From Mycogone perniciosa (Eukaryota > Ascomycota > Sordariomycetes > Hypocreales > Hypocreaceae): DNA of 64,000 bases. The DNA lies in the NCBI GenBank assembly GCA_025331125.1, contig JAOALB010000032.1, positions 186,001-250,000 on the forward strand, written 5' to 3'. The position numbers were made by a program, and so were the translations under genes. This document shows positions 52,582-64,000 of the stretch, piece after piece (position 1 is the stretch's first letter; each line of letters starts with the position of its first letter). The notes beneath the pieces were generated by a model, which did no database searches, was not told where the DNA came from, and saw nothing but the letters and a program-made list of their open reading frames with translations.

Positions 52582-55500
52582 TCAATCATCCAACTGTCTC
52601 GCCTCGGCAGCTTCACCGGCGAGATAGCTCATAACAGCCCTCTCCTGGAGGCCACTGTCTTGTCCCGACTCTTGCTCTGCTGCCCCTTTGGCAGCTACGT
52701 GCCCAAACAAGCATTCCCACAAATCACTGCGGTCCACCATCTCTCCCGCTGATCTGTCCTTGCTCATCAGTTTCGACAAGGCGGCATGCTCCATCTCCAA
52801 CGTGTTGGCTTCTTCAATGTTAACGTCCAGAAGCTCAGGTGTTGACTCCTTTGATTTTCCCTTGAGGTTTCTGCCCATGTGCTCCATGCGCCGTCGGACG
52901 GAGAGGTTGTAGATCGACTCTTCTACTGTCCCTAAAACGATGTACAGCCATACTGTAGTTTCATGCTGTTGTCCGATTCTGTCCACACGAGCAATAGCTT
53001 GAAGCTCCAGAGCGGTGTTGAGGAGAGGCTCGCAGAGAAACACGTGGCTAGCATTGACCAAGTTCAATCCGCTGGAATGAGCCCTAGCATGAAGTAGGAA
53101 GCACTCGATGCCCGGTTCCTCCTTAAACCTAGTGATGCCGTCAGTTTCGTCAATAGAAGCGTATCCGATGCGGAAGCGCCTGAACGCGTTTCTGAGGACG
53201 TTCAAGAAGTCCTTGTATCTGCTCAGTTGTTAATGCTGACTTTTCACTGGTGAGAATAGTAGTTTAAGGCACTTACTGTGAGAATACAATCGACTTCGCC
53301 CCTGGATCAGACTGTCTCAACCACAAAAGATGTCGAACTAGAGTGTCGACCTTGGTCGTGAAAGAAGGGCCATCGAGTTCAATGTTCATCATTTCTTCCA
53401 GCTTTTTGGCGTTAAACTCGGAATAGATCAGTGTCGTCTTCGATGTTGATGAGATAGTTGGCTGTTGCCCTTGCTCATCCCCTTCAGCCAAGCCGGATTC
53501 TTCGCTGCGAACCTGCAGTTGTTGAGGCTTGATGGCTATGTCATGCAAATTATCCGCCTTCAACGCTCTTTTGCAAACAGGGCAGTTGTGGTGGGCCTTG
53601 AACCACATCATCATACACTCTTTGCAGAATTGATGGCCACATACGGTCAAAACACCAGTTACAAATGGCATCTGGCAGATGACACACATTCGAGGCTCGT
53701 TCGATTTGGAGCCAGTTTCCTTCAAGTTCAACACTAGCGGTCAAAGTTAGTCCCTTTATCCCGACATAACGGAGTATAAGCAGACTCCAGACTTACAATA
53801 CCGATGCTTTGCCTCGCCGGACGATAGCTTGCTCTGAAGATCGTTCACCACCTTCCTTGCCTTCTGCATAGCTTCTTCGGTTTTAGGACCTTCGTGGGGA
53901 AGTACATCATCCGAGACAGCTTGCAGCTGACGATAGTATTCCAAGCGAGCATTCATCGCTCGTTTGAAGCTCTCTATTTCAGATTCGAGGGATGGTATGG
54001 CTTTGTTTTGTTCGTTGAGTAATGCCTGGGTGTTCTTCAACAAGCTCGACGCCATTTTCGATTCTAGAAGCTCTCGCATACTCTGCCCTGTCTCGCGAGT
54101 TAGGCGCGTCACTAGACCGCGCAAGTCGCTAATGGCACCACGCATGGAGATGTTTGCCCTCGTTGGCTTAATAGTCTCCCTTATGTGGAACAGCTCAAGA
54201 AACTTCTCGGGTGCGGGCCCTTCGCCATCCTTCGCCATCCTCATGGACGTGTTCATCTCATGCATTACCAACTGGTTCGTCTGCCCCAATATGGCGTCCT
54301 GGCGATCAGCAATAACAGCTCGGAGGGCTCGGACGTATACCATGAGCTCATCCTGCACTTTGGCTGACTCGCCGAGTTCTTCTCCAGTTGTCTCTGCACT
54401 TTCCTCTTCATCAACGAGAGGTCGCAACAGGAGCTGAATTGTTTGTTCTCTCCACTCATCGATAACATTCGCCTGGTCATTCAGCTCGCCATAGAGGATT
54501 TCCATGCTGTCGACAATTCCACTACTCTCGATACCCTTTTCAGGAGCAGCAACAAGCTCTGGTACCTCTACGAATGATTGCTCCTTTGCTTTCTGCGCGA
54601 TCTTGTTCATAAGTCGAGTGGCTTTCCGATGTCCTTCTCGAAGTATCTCTCTTCGCACCATTTTAGCCTCCTCATATCCATCATCCTCGAGCTTCTTGAG
54701 CCGATGGAATTCCTCAGAGTCTGGTTCTGTCATCTCTTGGTTGTCTTTAATCTGGAAATATGCGTTGGCACAAAAGAAAATGGCCTTGTGATACAGTTCG
54801 AGAGCACCACGTAATCTGTTTCGATATTCGCCGACCTGGCCCTTGTTTCCAGACTCCTCGTTGTCGGACTCGCTATCCAAATCTGAAGAGTTATCGTCGC
54901 TCTTTGAATTGCCATTACCTGCGGAATGCGAGTGATTGTCTCCTCCTTGCTCACAAAGGACATCTTGTAGTTTGGCCCGAGCATCAGATACCAGCTTTCT
55001 GGTTTCATTTCGTACTTGTTCCCAAACTGCAAGAGCTTCACTCACCCGAGGACTATTTTCGAATAATTGTCCCAGCATAAGTCTACCCGAAAAATACGCC
55101 CTTTCGTCTGTTCTCATAGCAGTTTCACTTTGCTCCAGCATAGCATCGAGTACCTCCTCTACCGTTCTCATCGGTCGTTCCTTGTTGTTTCCCAGCACGC
55201 GACGGTTGTAGACGCCGACCTCAGGATGAAGAGCCGCCTGTCTTAGTCGGTTGAGCCATACCCTCATGACGTCTTCGCGGACGTCCGGGTCCCAATCATC
55301 CTCCATGGGGGCGCCCTCTAGACTGAGGTTACAGGCTTCAGCCATTTCCTTGTACAATGTCTGGTAATGTTGCTCCTCAACTGCAGTAAACGGCATACTG
55401 ATGACGAACCGCTTCTGAGGCGGTAGGGAGAGTTCGTCTCTTACTAATGCTTTAGTATGGCGAAGTGAGATCGAATTGAAGAGTTGTTGAAAAAGTGGCT

Positions 55501-57188
55501 TATGGTGAGTGGTGAGCGCATGCCAGACTTGGGTCGTAGAACAATATGGCTCGTAGCGCAGGAATGAAAGCAAACCAAGTAAATCCTTGACATCATCCTT
55601 GACCGGTGTTCCGGTGATACCCCAAGCGTTGACGCGCGGAATCACTCTTGCAAGTGCAGCTGCCTGACTTACACCACTTTCAATCATCTGGGCTTCATCA
55701 AGACACACTCTCCACCACGATATTTGGACAAGAGGTGATGTAATTCGATGATAGGTTCGTTCATGTCTTCTGGGCCGTTCTGGGGGATTGATTGCGAAGT
55801 GGAGCTCCGCAGACAGCACGGGGTAAGTTGTTATCACCACATCATAGCCCGCTAATTCTTCGACAATACGGGCTTCATGTTTCTTCTCAAGCCCTTTGCA
55901 CCCTGTATAATACTTGACGCGTATTCCTGGAGCATGGCGAGATATTTCCGAAACCCACTGGGGCCCCAGAGATTTTGGAGCTACGATGAATGTCGCACCA
56001 CTGGGTATGAGATTTCCATGACCTTCTGGGAGTTGAAGAGATACGCTTGAGCGTTTATGCAAGAGTATGAGGCCGAGTATTTCTAGAGTTTTGCCCAAGC
56101 CCATTTCCTCTGCCAGAATACCACCTCTGACAGCCCTGCCTGCCTGATGGTAGGTAGTAGAGTTTCTAGTGACAGTCTGGAAGATGTCACTTAAATATAC
56201 CTCATCATCATTTGCATCGCGCACGACTCGAAACGTATCTAAATCTGGTGTTCGTTGATCCTCTGATAACGGTTGGAGATCAGATAGTGATGCTGTCCAC
56301 TTCACGCCTTCTCGGCCTAAGAGCCATTGGAGGGTTCTCTTCTGATAGGGAAAAAGGGTTGCTTCCAGTCCTGGAATTTGAATAGAAAGCGAGGTGCTAT
56401 CTTCCTTTGATGGGATGTGTGCTGCTTGGTAAAAGTCCATGGGGGACCATGCTGTCACGCTCGTATGCTTATCAAGCGGAGGGAAGAACACCCGGATGAG
56501 CGCTTCGCTTGACTTGCGCTCGTCGTGGCGTCGCAAAGAAGCAAATGGGGTCGAAGTCTCGTTCCAAAAAAGCCGAAATAAAAGTTTCAGGGTCGCAACC
56601 CTCTGGGAACGTTCAATAACAAGGTCAGCGGTTGTCCAAATAGCTCCGGGAGTGCTTTTCATTCGACTTGACCCCGCAATCGTCAGAATATCACGGACAC
56701 GTTGGCTAATATCTTGCGGCCTAATCGACACAACAGCACGGATATACTCCAAACGAGAAGTCGGCCGTGCACCGATTAACAAGGACTCCTCGAGGAGATC
56801 CAGTGCTAGAAGAGATCCAACATCTTGATGGACTGTGCTATAATTCTGGAAAGAATTGTCTTCACATCGGCGCGAGAAAGAGATTTCGCCTTTCGCGATG
56901 CAAACACTTGAGTCAAGTGCTGGATCGACTTTGAGACGCTTGCGCAATGGTTCTATTGATTGTGTAGTTTCGAGGGACTCGTCCCTAATGGACTGGGAAA
57001 CATCTGGTGTTGGAAGGCCCAGAAGGAAATCGAGTAGCCTGGTTGGGAGAACATCTACTCCGTAGAATCGTGAAAATTAGATAAATGGGCGGGGAAATGA
57101 GTAAGATGGTATAAATGAACGTACCATCATCGCCAACTTCAAAATCGGGTGATAATCGCAAATTTCGCGGTCGCCTCGAGCGCCCCAT
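52582..57188 (-). CDS. IRC20: SNF2-family ATPase with internal RING, Irc20/SHPRH-like
   Basis: Putative E3 ubiquitin ligase and DNA translocase related to yeast Irc20 and human SHPRH. Exons 57188-57125, 57054-53797, 53733-53277 and 53218-52582 give 1471 residues. Landmarks: FPYQKRTLQWLLGREG, Walker A GGILAEEMGLGKT (GLGKT 340-344), VAPKSLGPQWVSEI, DEAQ box (474-477) and GITGTPVKDD. A long insertion with coiled-coil character and acidic stretches (DSESDNEESGNK) follows. A C3HC4 RING is at 1124-1161: C1124-x2-C1127, C1139-x-H1141, C1144-x2-C1147, C1158-x2-C1161. The second helicase lobe has KSIVFSQYKDFL, LHARAHSSGLNLVNASHVFL and ARVDRIGQQHETTVWLYIV. Donors GTACGT, GTAAGT, GTAAGT. Intron 1 ends in CTACGGAGTAG, a copy of the dispersed palindrome. 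Divergent from the mS41 gene. Confidence 0.94.
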
Positions 57189-57692
57189 TTGAACCAATCA
57201 AGAATGAACCAGGAATTTAATACAATTTGGATCGCCAGCGGGTATGCAAGCATCACTATTGGCAATGTGCAAAATGCCATAGCGGAATAGAATGTGAGGA
57301 GGGAAAAGAATAACACCCAACACCTGGTTTAACGAGACGAGACACCTCGGAAGCTGAGCAAGAAAGACGTTATCGATAACGGACCCACCATCTCGTAATT
57401 TAGGCCAATAATAACATACCGATAACACCCCGCTATCGCAAGTCCCACAAGGTCTCAGGAAGTCTTGCTTACCTAATGTTGATTGAAGCAAATTTGGAGA
57501 TGGAGAGGTTCAAGATCAAGTTCACAAGAATACGCGAGCTCGACTTAACGACAGACCCGGGGGGCGTTTGGTTGTCAACAACTACATTAGTCAACGAGGG
57601 AGCACAGGGTAACTTGAATCCTTATAGGATCCCCAATTGAATTAGCGGAGCATCGTGCTGATATCTGCGACAGGGGATTCCAATTCGCAAAT
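57189..57692. promoter_or_regulatory. Divergent upstream region of IRC20 and mS41
   Basis: 504 bp between divergent starts; no recognised motif beyond AT-rich patches. Confidence 0.45.
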
Positions 57693-58382
57693 ATGAGAGG
57701 CGAACGGCTACGAGCGTCCTTGCGACTTTTCCTGCCGAGCACCAACTTCTTAGGCGTTAGCCAAACAAGATGGCTCCATAAGACGAGACCACCTCCGACA
57801 GTTCCCAAACCGAGACCATTCGTGCCAGATGTCGAGACGTTCCTCACATTGATAGGGCGTGGCCTAAACAAACACGCCTCCAAGTTCCCGTCTTGGGAAT
57901 CCCTTTTCTCCCTTACCTCACCACAACTAAAGGAACTCGGAATTGAGCCACCACGGAACCGCCGATACTTGCTACAGTGGATGCGACGATATCGGGAAGG
58001 GTCATTGGGCCCTGGTGGAGATTTTGAGTATGTGAAGGATGGACAGGCATTGTTAAAAGTCGCTACGCCGCCGGCGTCGGTGGTCAGCGATGCGAAATAT
58101 GTGGTCAACGTTCCCCAGGAAGAGGATGTGGGCCTAGATGACTCGACAACGCTGCCACGGCCAAACGGATACACAGTACGAGGGCTTAAGTCAATAGCCG
58201 GCCCTTTCGCAACTCCATTGGCGGAGCAGGCAGGTGCAATTGTCAGAGTGACAGAAGGCATGTGGGAGCACCGCCGGGGCCGAAAGATTGATGGTGGTGA
58301 GAGGAGGAGGGCTGAGATCCGATTTAAGAGGAGGTCTACTGAACGCAGAGCTGAGCGCGAGGCAGAGATGGCAGGTCTGTAA
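57693..58382 (+). CDS. Mitochondrial small ribosomal subunit protein mS41 (IGR motif, Fyv4)
   Basis: A single exon of 229 residues. Basic, Arg-rich N-terminus (MRGERLRASLRLFLPSTNFLG) consistent with mitochondrial import. The SAM-like IGR domain is PDVETFLTLIGRGLNKHASKF (IGR at 54-56), SWESLFSLTSPQLKELGIEPPRNRRYLLQWM, the hallmark of Fyv4/mS41. A Pro/Asp-rich middle follows, then a VRGLKSIAGPFATPLAEQAGAIVRVTEGMWEHRRGRK block and a very basic helical C-terminus. Length and order agree with fungal mS41 proteins. Divergent from IRC20. Confidence 0.92.
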   Translation: MRGERLRASLRLFLPSTNFLGVSQTRWLHKTRPPPTVPKPRPFVPDVETFLTLIGRGLNKHASKFPSWESLFSLTSPQLKELGIEPPRNRRYLLQWMRRYREGSLGPGGDFEYVKDGQALLKVATPPASVVSDAKYVVNVPQEEDVGLDDSTTLPRPNGYTVRGLKSIAGPFATPLAEQAGAIVRVTEGMWEHRRGRKIDGGERRRAEIRFKRRSTERRAEREAEMAGL

Positions 58383-61300
58383 AGCCAAGAATAACGGGAT
58401 AATGACGAGTATTGGCATATCATGTATACTATTGAAATGTGAAATCAAGAGCACATTCTACCACACACTTTTACCATTTCCGTGTTGTCACCAGATTTGG
58501 TCCTGTCACTCAGGTACTTGTACCGTTTGGTGACAGGAGCCGTCTCCACAGTGCACGTCGCATACTCCTCAAGGTACTCACCCACCTACTATGGAAACAT
58601 CCTTAAAAACTCTCCAGCTGAGCATTAGGAAAAGGTTTCCTGGGGCTGATATGTACGAATTAGTATCCTATTCTTCTTTCACTGCCTATAATCTTGCACG
58701 AGTCTATGGAGACGAGTCCCAATTTTCTTTGGGGGGTAGAGACATAAAATTAATAAAATATAAAACGACTTTGTACAAAACATACTGTCATATCATGACA
58801 TACTCTAAGTAAATATCGTTCCTAGGCATTCATTGTAGCTCTCTGGCACAGGAAATGCGGCTTTGCTACTCGAGGAGTCTAGCACCATTCAAGATAGCAT
58901 TGCGTGAAATACTACTACAATAGCCTCGATAATCCTAAGTTTATTTAACGTCGTTGATGCTTCAATCGTTACTCATCTTAGATGTAAACCCGCTCGTATG
59001 TATGTCAGCAATTACCAAGCCAAGGCCCAACTTCCAAGATCCAATCGGCTACTTGGCAGTCAATAAACCGGTGCCCGGTGCTCGTAGGGCTGAATATGCT
59101 GGGTTGTCGGGTAGTATTCTCGTTTGTAACCATTCTATCATAAACGGCCCTTTTTGGCCCACCAATGCGAACTGCGGGCGATCGGCTGAGCTCGTTCTGG
59201 CTCGCTTGCGGTGTTACCCAGCCTGCTGTCTCAAGTCTACATTTTATTGCACGATCGACGTATGATGTAACATCAAAGAGTCATTATTGATGACTAGCAG
59301 TAGTAATCAGGTAAACTCTCGTCTCATATTTGCTTGTGTCTCCTCTCATACAGAAGGCTATGAGGCATCAGGCTGGCTTCTCCATGCCATCTGGCTACAA
59401 GACATCCGTCAGGTTGTGCTTTAATTATCAAGTAATAACGCGATAATTATCGGGCATCCCGAGAACTGAAACCTACTTCATCCTTCCCAGGCAAGCTTGC
59501 TCCCTTAAAGACTTCCGGAAGCCATCTTAATCCTGACCACGACCGATCTGGTTATTCCTCCGTGGGATCTGCAATACATCCTTCCATTTCCGATGACGTA
59601 CAACGCCCGTATTCTTCGTTCAGCCGATACATAGTTATGATGGCAGCATGTCGAGGCTGGAAGGCGCGGAAGCCGTAGCCTGTAGATGTCAACGGCATGA
59701 GGCTGAGCTACTCACTGCCAAGAAACATGACCTCGGCTGATGGATAGGATATCAATGCGATTCGTGTTCCCGTGTCTACGGAGTACGTACGTTGGCATTG
59801 ACGCAACCATCCATCTCTCCGGCAGCCCTCATCTTCGGAGTGTTCAAACACTCGAGGTTATCACCACTCACCAGCATTCCCGCTTCTCCCCGTCTGTGCG
59901 GGAGGGGCTATGGCTATAGCCACATGGCGTCCCTTGTCTCCGAGCGGGGGTCGATAGCGTTGGAGACTGCGGCAAGCGACTAGGTATTACGAGTACCCAT
60001 CATCACAAGCCCCCAAATTGTGATCAGGAAAACCCCTGCATCTTCCTTGCGAATTTTCTTTGACGCTATCGCCAATCCAGCATGCAGTCCGAGATGCAAC
60101 TCCACAAGCTCGATTTACCTACCCAATTAAATATCCCATACTACTAATACTTTTGTGAGTGATCAAAGCCACAAGTTAATTTGCTGCAGGGCGTGTTCTA
60201 ATAACTCTTTTTTTTTTCAGGCAAGTGGATGGATGTTGTCAAATGTTGCGTTTTCGCAGTCACCATATATGTGTCGATGTGACCTCAAAGGTTGTGAGCT
60301 CACCTACTTCAGCTTACTTGAATTGAAGTCCATGTTCAATACAACTCTCATTATACCATATAATAAAGTATAGGTGATATATGAATGCTGAGTAACTTAC
60401 TAGTGATAAGGTAGTAAATCGGTACTTGTGCAACATAGAGTTGGCTGTGATCATCGGTCACCCACTTAGTTCTAGCTTCGGTACTACTTGTCGGTGAAAT
60501 CAGTGGCTGCTAGACGCCCCCAAACCTGTCTTTTGGGATCAACCTCAATAATATCACCCGAGTCTGCCTGGGGTTCGTTACATCAATCGTCAGCCACAAT
60601 ATTGACTTAGATCAAAGGAAGCAACAAATAGCACAAGACCTGGGTAATGCGACGATGTGCACGTTTGGAAAGCTTGCTCGCCTATTAGGCAACTGAATTG
60701 GATGAGTCTAGCCATCCAATGGAATATCGGGAGAAAAATATAGAGATCGTTCTCTAACGTGCGGCTGTGGGTTTGTCATGGAAACTTGTCTTGATGACAG
60801 ATGAGGCTATTCCAGAGCACTACGACTACTAGCATGAATCATCGACACTCGGATTGTATCGGGCATCGTAAATCTGTGGCTGAGCCGGGCTTCTGTCGAT
60901 CTAAAGTTCTAGATCCTGCCCTAAACCTCGTACTTGTCTTGTCCCTTGCGTTACAATCGGGCGCGTATGTATGCAAGTATTCCTCGCTGTGATCGAAATC
61001 TCCGTTCCAGGGAAGGATCTATGTTTAGTCTCGTGCGCTGACACATTCTTGAGATCTCTTTCGGATCCTCCCGATCACTCAATTGACCCCTGCATTTTGT
61101 AAGGCATTCTTGATGTCTTCGCTCGGTACTGCAGATACTGGGATACATGAAGGCAATGGCGGCATAGTATTCCCATTTCTGGCCCAGGGCGTAGTGGTGA
61201 ATCAAGCTGAAAAGTAGTTTGCGTTTACGGTAGCCTATCAGAACTAACCACTATCCTTTCGTATCATTCAAGTCCTATATAGGTATACTTCTAGAAGGCT

Positions 61301-64000
61301 TGGGACTTCTGAGACAATTGTGGCAAGCCTAATCGGTACACGATCTTCTATTTTCGGCCCAGCCCAGGAATTTGGAAGCACATGATCATCATGGAGACGG
61401 CATCGCACCTTATAGGGTACTATGGAAGCATGGCAACTATCAACAAGGCGTGCGGAATGTCAAAATGCTGCGATATATTCGTGGAGGAAGATAAAATTAG
61501 GTGAGACTTCCATCACATGGCACAACCTTGGGTTGCATTTGACTTACACGGGCATATTCGGGTCGTCTTAATTTTCAACAAGTACCTATCTAATTATAGG
61601 AGAAGCCTATAATAATAGGTATGTACCTTATGTACAGAGTACGAGATATTACGCGAGGATACCGCAGTTACTACCTGGCTTTCTCACAATCTCAATGCTA
61701 ATAGAATGGAACAATTCAAGGGACTTCCGATACGTGCGGACCCTGCTCTCAAAACCCTGCATGAGTGTTGTTCATTTTTGCATCTCCCTGAATCCTACAC
61801 AAGTTTATCCCTCCCAAGCTTAGCTGGATTTCAGTGCCGTCCCCACTGTCCGGCCAGTGAGTTCAGCGATGCTCAGTTAGAAACCAGCCGGATGGATATA
61901 CATAGAAAAACAAGGCAAGCCTTGTGAGGATGATGTCTCGGGTGATGTGGGAGACGTGAGTCCCTTAGCGATATGCATAGTCAAAAAAGGATCAGAATTT
62001 GGTGTTGTATGCGGAGTACGAACTACGGCGAATAGGTACTACTACTACCATATTACACAAGCCCGCGATGACGTCTAGTCGGTTAATCGCTTCAAGACGC
62101 TGAGTGTAATGTACTTCGTACGAACGTTCTATTTGACAGAAGGAGTACAAGAAGACGCCCGTAGTGACACCCCCTAATGAGAGTGTATTTGAAAAACTAC
62201 ATACGAAGTACTCATTCACGACTACGTGAGCATATTGTGTGTGTGCGTGCGTCATGACAGTACAACGTGCATATTACCGTCAACACCTACCTAGGTAAGA
62301 TCACAAGACACGTGTCTGTTACTTGTATGCACCAGCACAGTCTCACAACTGGGAATGCTCTGCGATCGGATGCTGGCCGAAGTCCACCATTCGTTTTCCC
62401 GCTTGTCTGAGAGACTGGAGCCACTGGCCGGTGGTCTAGTCGTATAGCTCGCATTGCTTGCCAAATTGTTAAGGGCTGAGGCTGGGCTGAGGCTGGGGGG
62501 ATCTTTTGTTGACGCCCTGCAGCCGCCTCGAAAAAAAAGATTAGCGGCAACGGCCGCCACCGGCAAGAGTCATAGGGGAGAAGCAAGCAAAGCACTTTGG
62601 GTTGTGCAAAAAAGTTTAGCATTGCTACGTTCCTCCAAAGATATGTATAGGATCTGTCCAAACGTGGAAGTGAACGAGCGCAAGGAAGCGAAGCACTTAC
62701 GAGAGACCAAATCAGCCTCCAAACCCCACAACTGCATTCGGGCACTGTACCTAAAGGATGCTGGTTTCCCAAGCTGTTAGATCAGCGTGTCTCATCCTTT
62801 TCGAAAAAGTTCTCGTGGAGTAGAAGGGTGAAGTAGGTAGGACTTGAAGCTTTTTTTTGAAATGCTGCCCAACTCCGCGTATCGTATCTATTCATATTAG
62901 CAGTCGGAACTTTTCCCCCCCTTTTGGCCTTAGCTGCCATGAGCCTAAAAAATGCCTTTCCATAGCCAAAAGGTACTCAAAGGTACTGCAACATGAGCCC
63001 CACCAAGCCGTTCAGCTTGATTTCCTGCCTGTGGGTAGTACCAGAACTGGCCGCTGTAGATGTACATTTTTGGTACCTTTATCCCCTGCAGTGTCAAGGC
63101 CGGGATACACCGACAAGCCCCTGTGCTTTGTACCCGCTTCTCCTAACCTCTTCCAATTCTCTAGTACGAGTATTTTCAAACCTTTCCTCTAACAACAACC
63201 CGTTCGACCATTCGACCATTCAACATTCAATCCATCCCCAGCCTCAAGGCCCCATGTAACCCCCCACTTGCTCGTTTACTGTCCCTGGCATAGTCGAAGC
63301 GCGGCTGCAGATGTCTGTGCCACTGGGGTTCAGTGGTTAGTCCTGGGGAGCGTCTGCTCAGGCTGTTTCACCCGGCTCTGCCCTCCCTTCTCGCCCTATC
63401 TTGCCCTGATGGTGGTGGCCTTCGGGCAAGCAGGGATGGAAGCAGATGCAAAAGACATGGTGGTGTGCGGCCGGGTCGGCCTGCGTCATTGCCAATGCCA
63501 CCACACTGTTCTGCATTGTGCAGAAGTGTGCATAGACGACTACCACACCCATTTTTATATTTCACCCCCAGGCTGCCATGCCACACAGACACACACCATC
63601 CCGCCCTACCAGGTCAGGACCCTAGACCCTTCAACATCCAACCGCGGCCAGGCTTTCGTACTCTGGAGTACCGCAGATCCACGAGCGCAAATAAGAGTTG
63701 GCTTAACCCAAGTGGGTGGAAGCATTTCAGAATTAGTACATAGACCACGGCTGTCGCTGCTGGATGACCGACCGGCTCTTCTTCATGGCTTTACTTCCAG
63801 AAGACGCAAAACGTGACTCCCCTCTTATTTAATATTTCAAAACATTATCGAGCCTTGGTTGTTGTGTGTTTGTTATCCTAGGTTTCGACTTTTATGCCTG
63901 TAATATCGACAATATTTATTTCTCTGGGTCTTTCCCCAACCAAGCCAAACTCCACAACACTCATACTAGAACACACAAAGGATTGGGTCCCGATATATTC
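58383..64000. other. 5.6 kb gene-poor end of window
   Basis: No gene could be supported; frames are short and without family features or splice partners. It includes palindrome copies near 59778, 61636, 62009, 62110 and 62203, and a GGCTGAGGCTGGGCTGAGG tandem at 62475-62498. The last 300 bp are CT/CA-rich with CCCCAACCAAGCCAAACTCC, like the leader of a gene starting just beyond 64000. This is an inference only. Confidence 0.4.

Noticed and set aside
62287..62772. 161-residue minus-strand frame near the window end
   Set aside because: Arg/Pro/Leu-rich random composition, overlaps a GGCTGAGGCTGG tandem; no family features.
63268..63816. 182-residue plus-strand frame at the window end
   Set aside because: No recognisable domain, codon use unlike the housekeeping genes; more likely upstream or leader sequence of a gene beyond the window.

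Overview
The window is nuclear DNA of a filamentous ascomycete. Short introns (about 48-220 nt, GT...AG, often with a CTNAC branch site) interrupt most genes, and the proteins recognised (Epl1, calcineurin B, EF-1 gamma, Rrp36, Coq8, Ess2, PP5, Pop8, Spt4, Kin17, Yju2, Med5, Irc22, Irc20, mS41) have the form seen in Sordariomycetes. The gene structures and the many intergenic copies of a GTACGGAGTAC-type palindrome suggest Hypocreales, but that placement is inference.

Layout. 1-0.45 kb: 5' end of an enhancer-of-polycomb gene (minus), divergent from calcineurin B (1.47-2.29 kb, plus). 2.3-15.9 kb is very gene-poor: one gene for a Pro/Gln-rich protein of unknown function (8.3-9.4 kb, minus) sits between two stretches of about 6 kb filled with TACTCCGTAC-like palindromes and microsatellites. 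15.9-34.1 kb is a dense housekeeping block: mitoribosomal uS9m | EF-1 gamma; a NIF/HAD-fold protein | RRP36; COQ8; ESS2 | PP5; POP8 | SPT4; KIN17 | YJU2; and a 69-residue conserved small protein. Many of these are divergent pairs sharing promoters of 330-740 bp.

34.1-46.3 kb is an accessory island: about 4 kb without clear genes; a divergent pair of multi-pass membrane protein genes that look degenerate (38.2-38.9 kb minus, 39.1-40.3 kb plus); a secreted cysteine-rich protein with a stanniocalcin-like cysteine region; an AIF/AMID-type FAD oxidoreductase; and a short-chain dehydrogenase. 46.9-58.4 kb returns to housekeeping genes: Mediator subunit Med5 (with a GC-AG intron), Irc22/TRAP-alpha, the SNF2-RING protein Irc20, and mitoribosomal mS41. 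The last 5.6 kb has no gene I can support and may be the long upstream region of a gene beyond the window.

Functional themes are chromatin and transcription (Epl1, Spt4, Med5, Irc20), RNA processing (Rrp36, Pop8, Yju2, Ess2), mitochondrial translation and coenzyme Q (uS9m, mS41, Coq8), signalling phosphatases (calcineurin B, PP5), translation (EF-1 gamma) and ER function (Irc22). No tRNA, rRNA, intact transposon or CRISPR array was seen. All exon limits were worked out by hand from reading frame, splice signals and recalled family conservation; no alignment was run.
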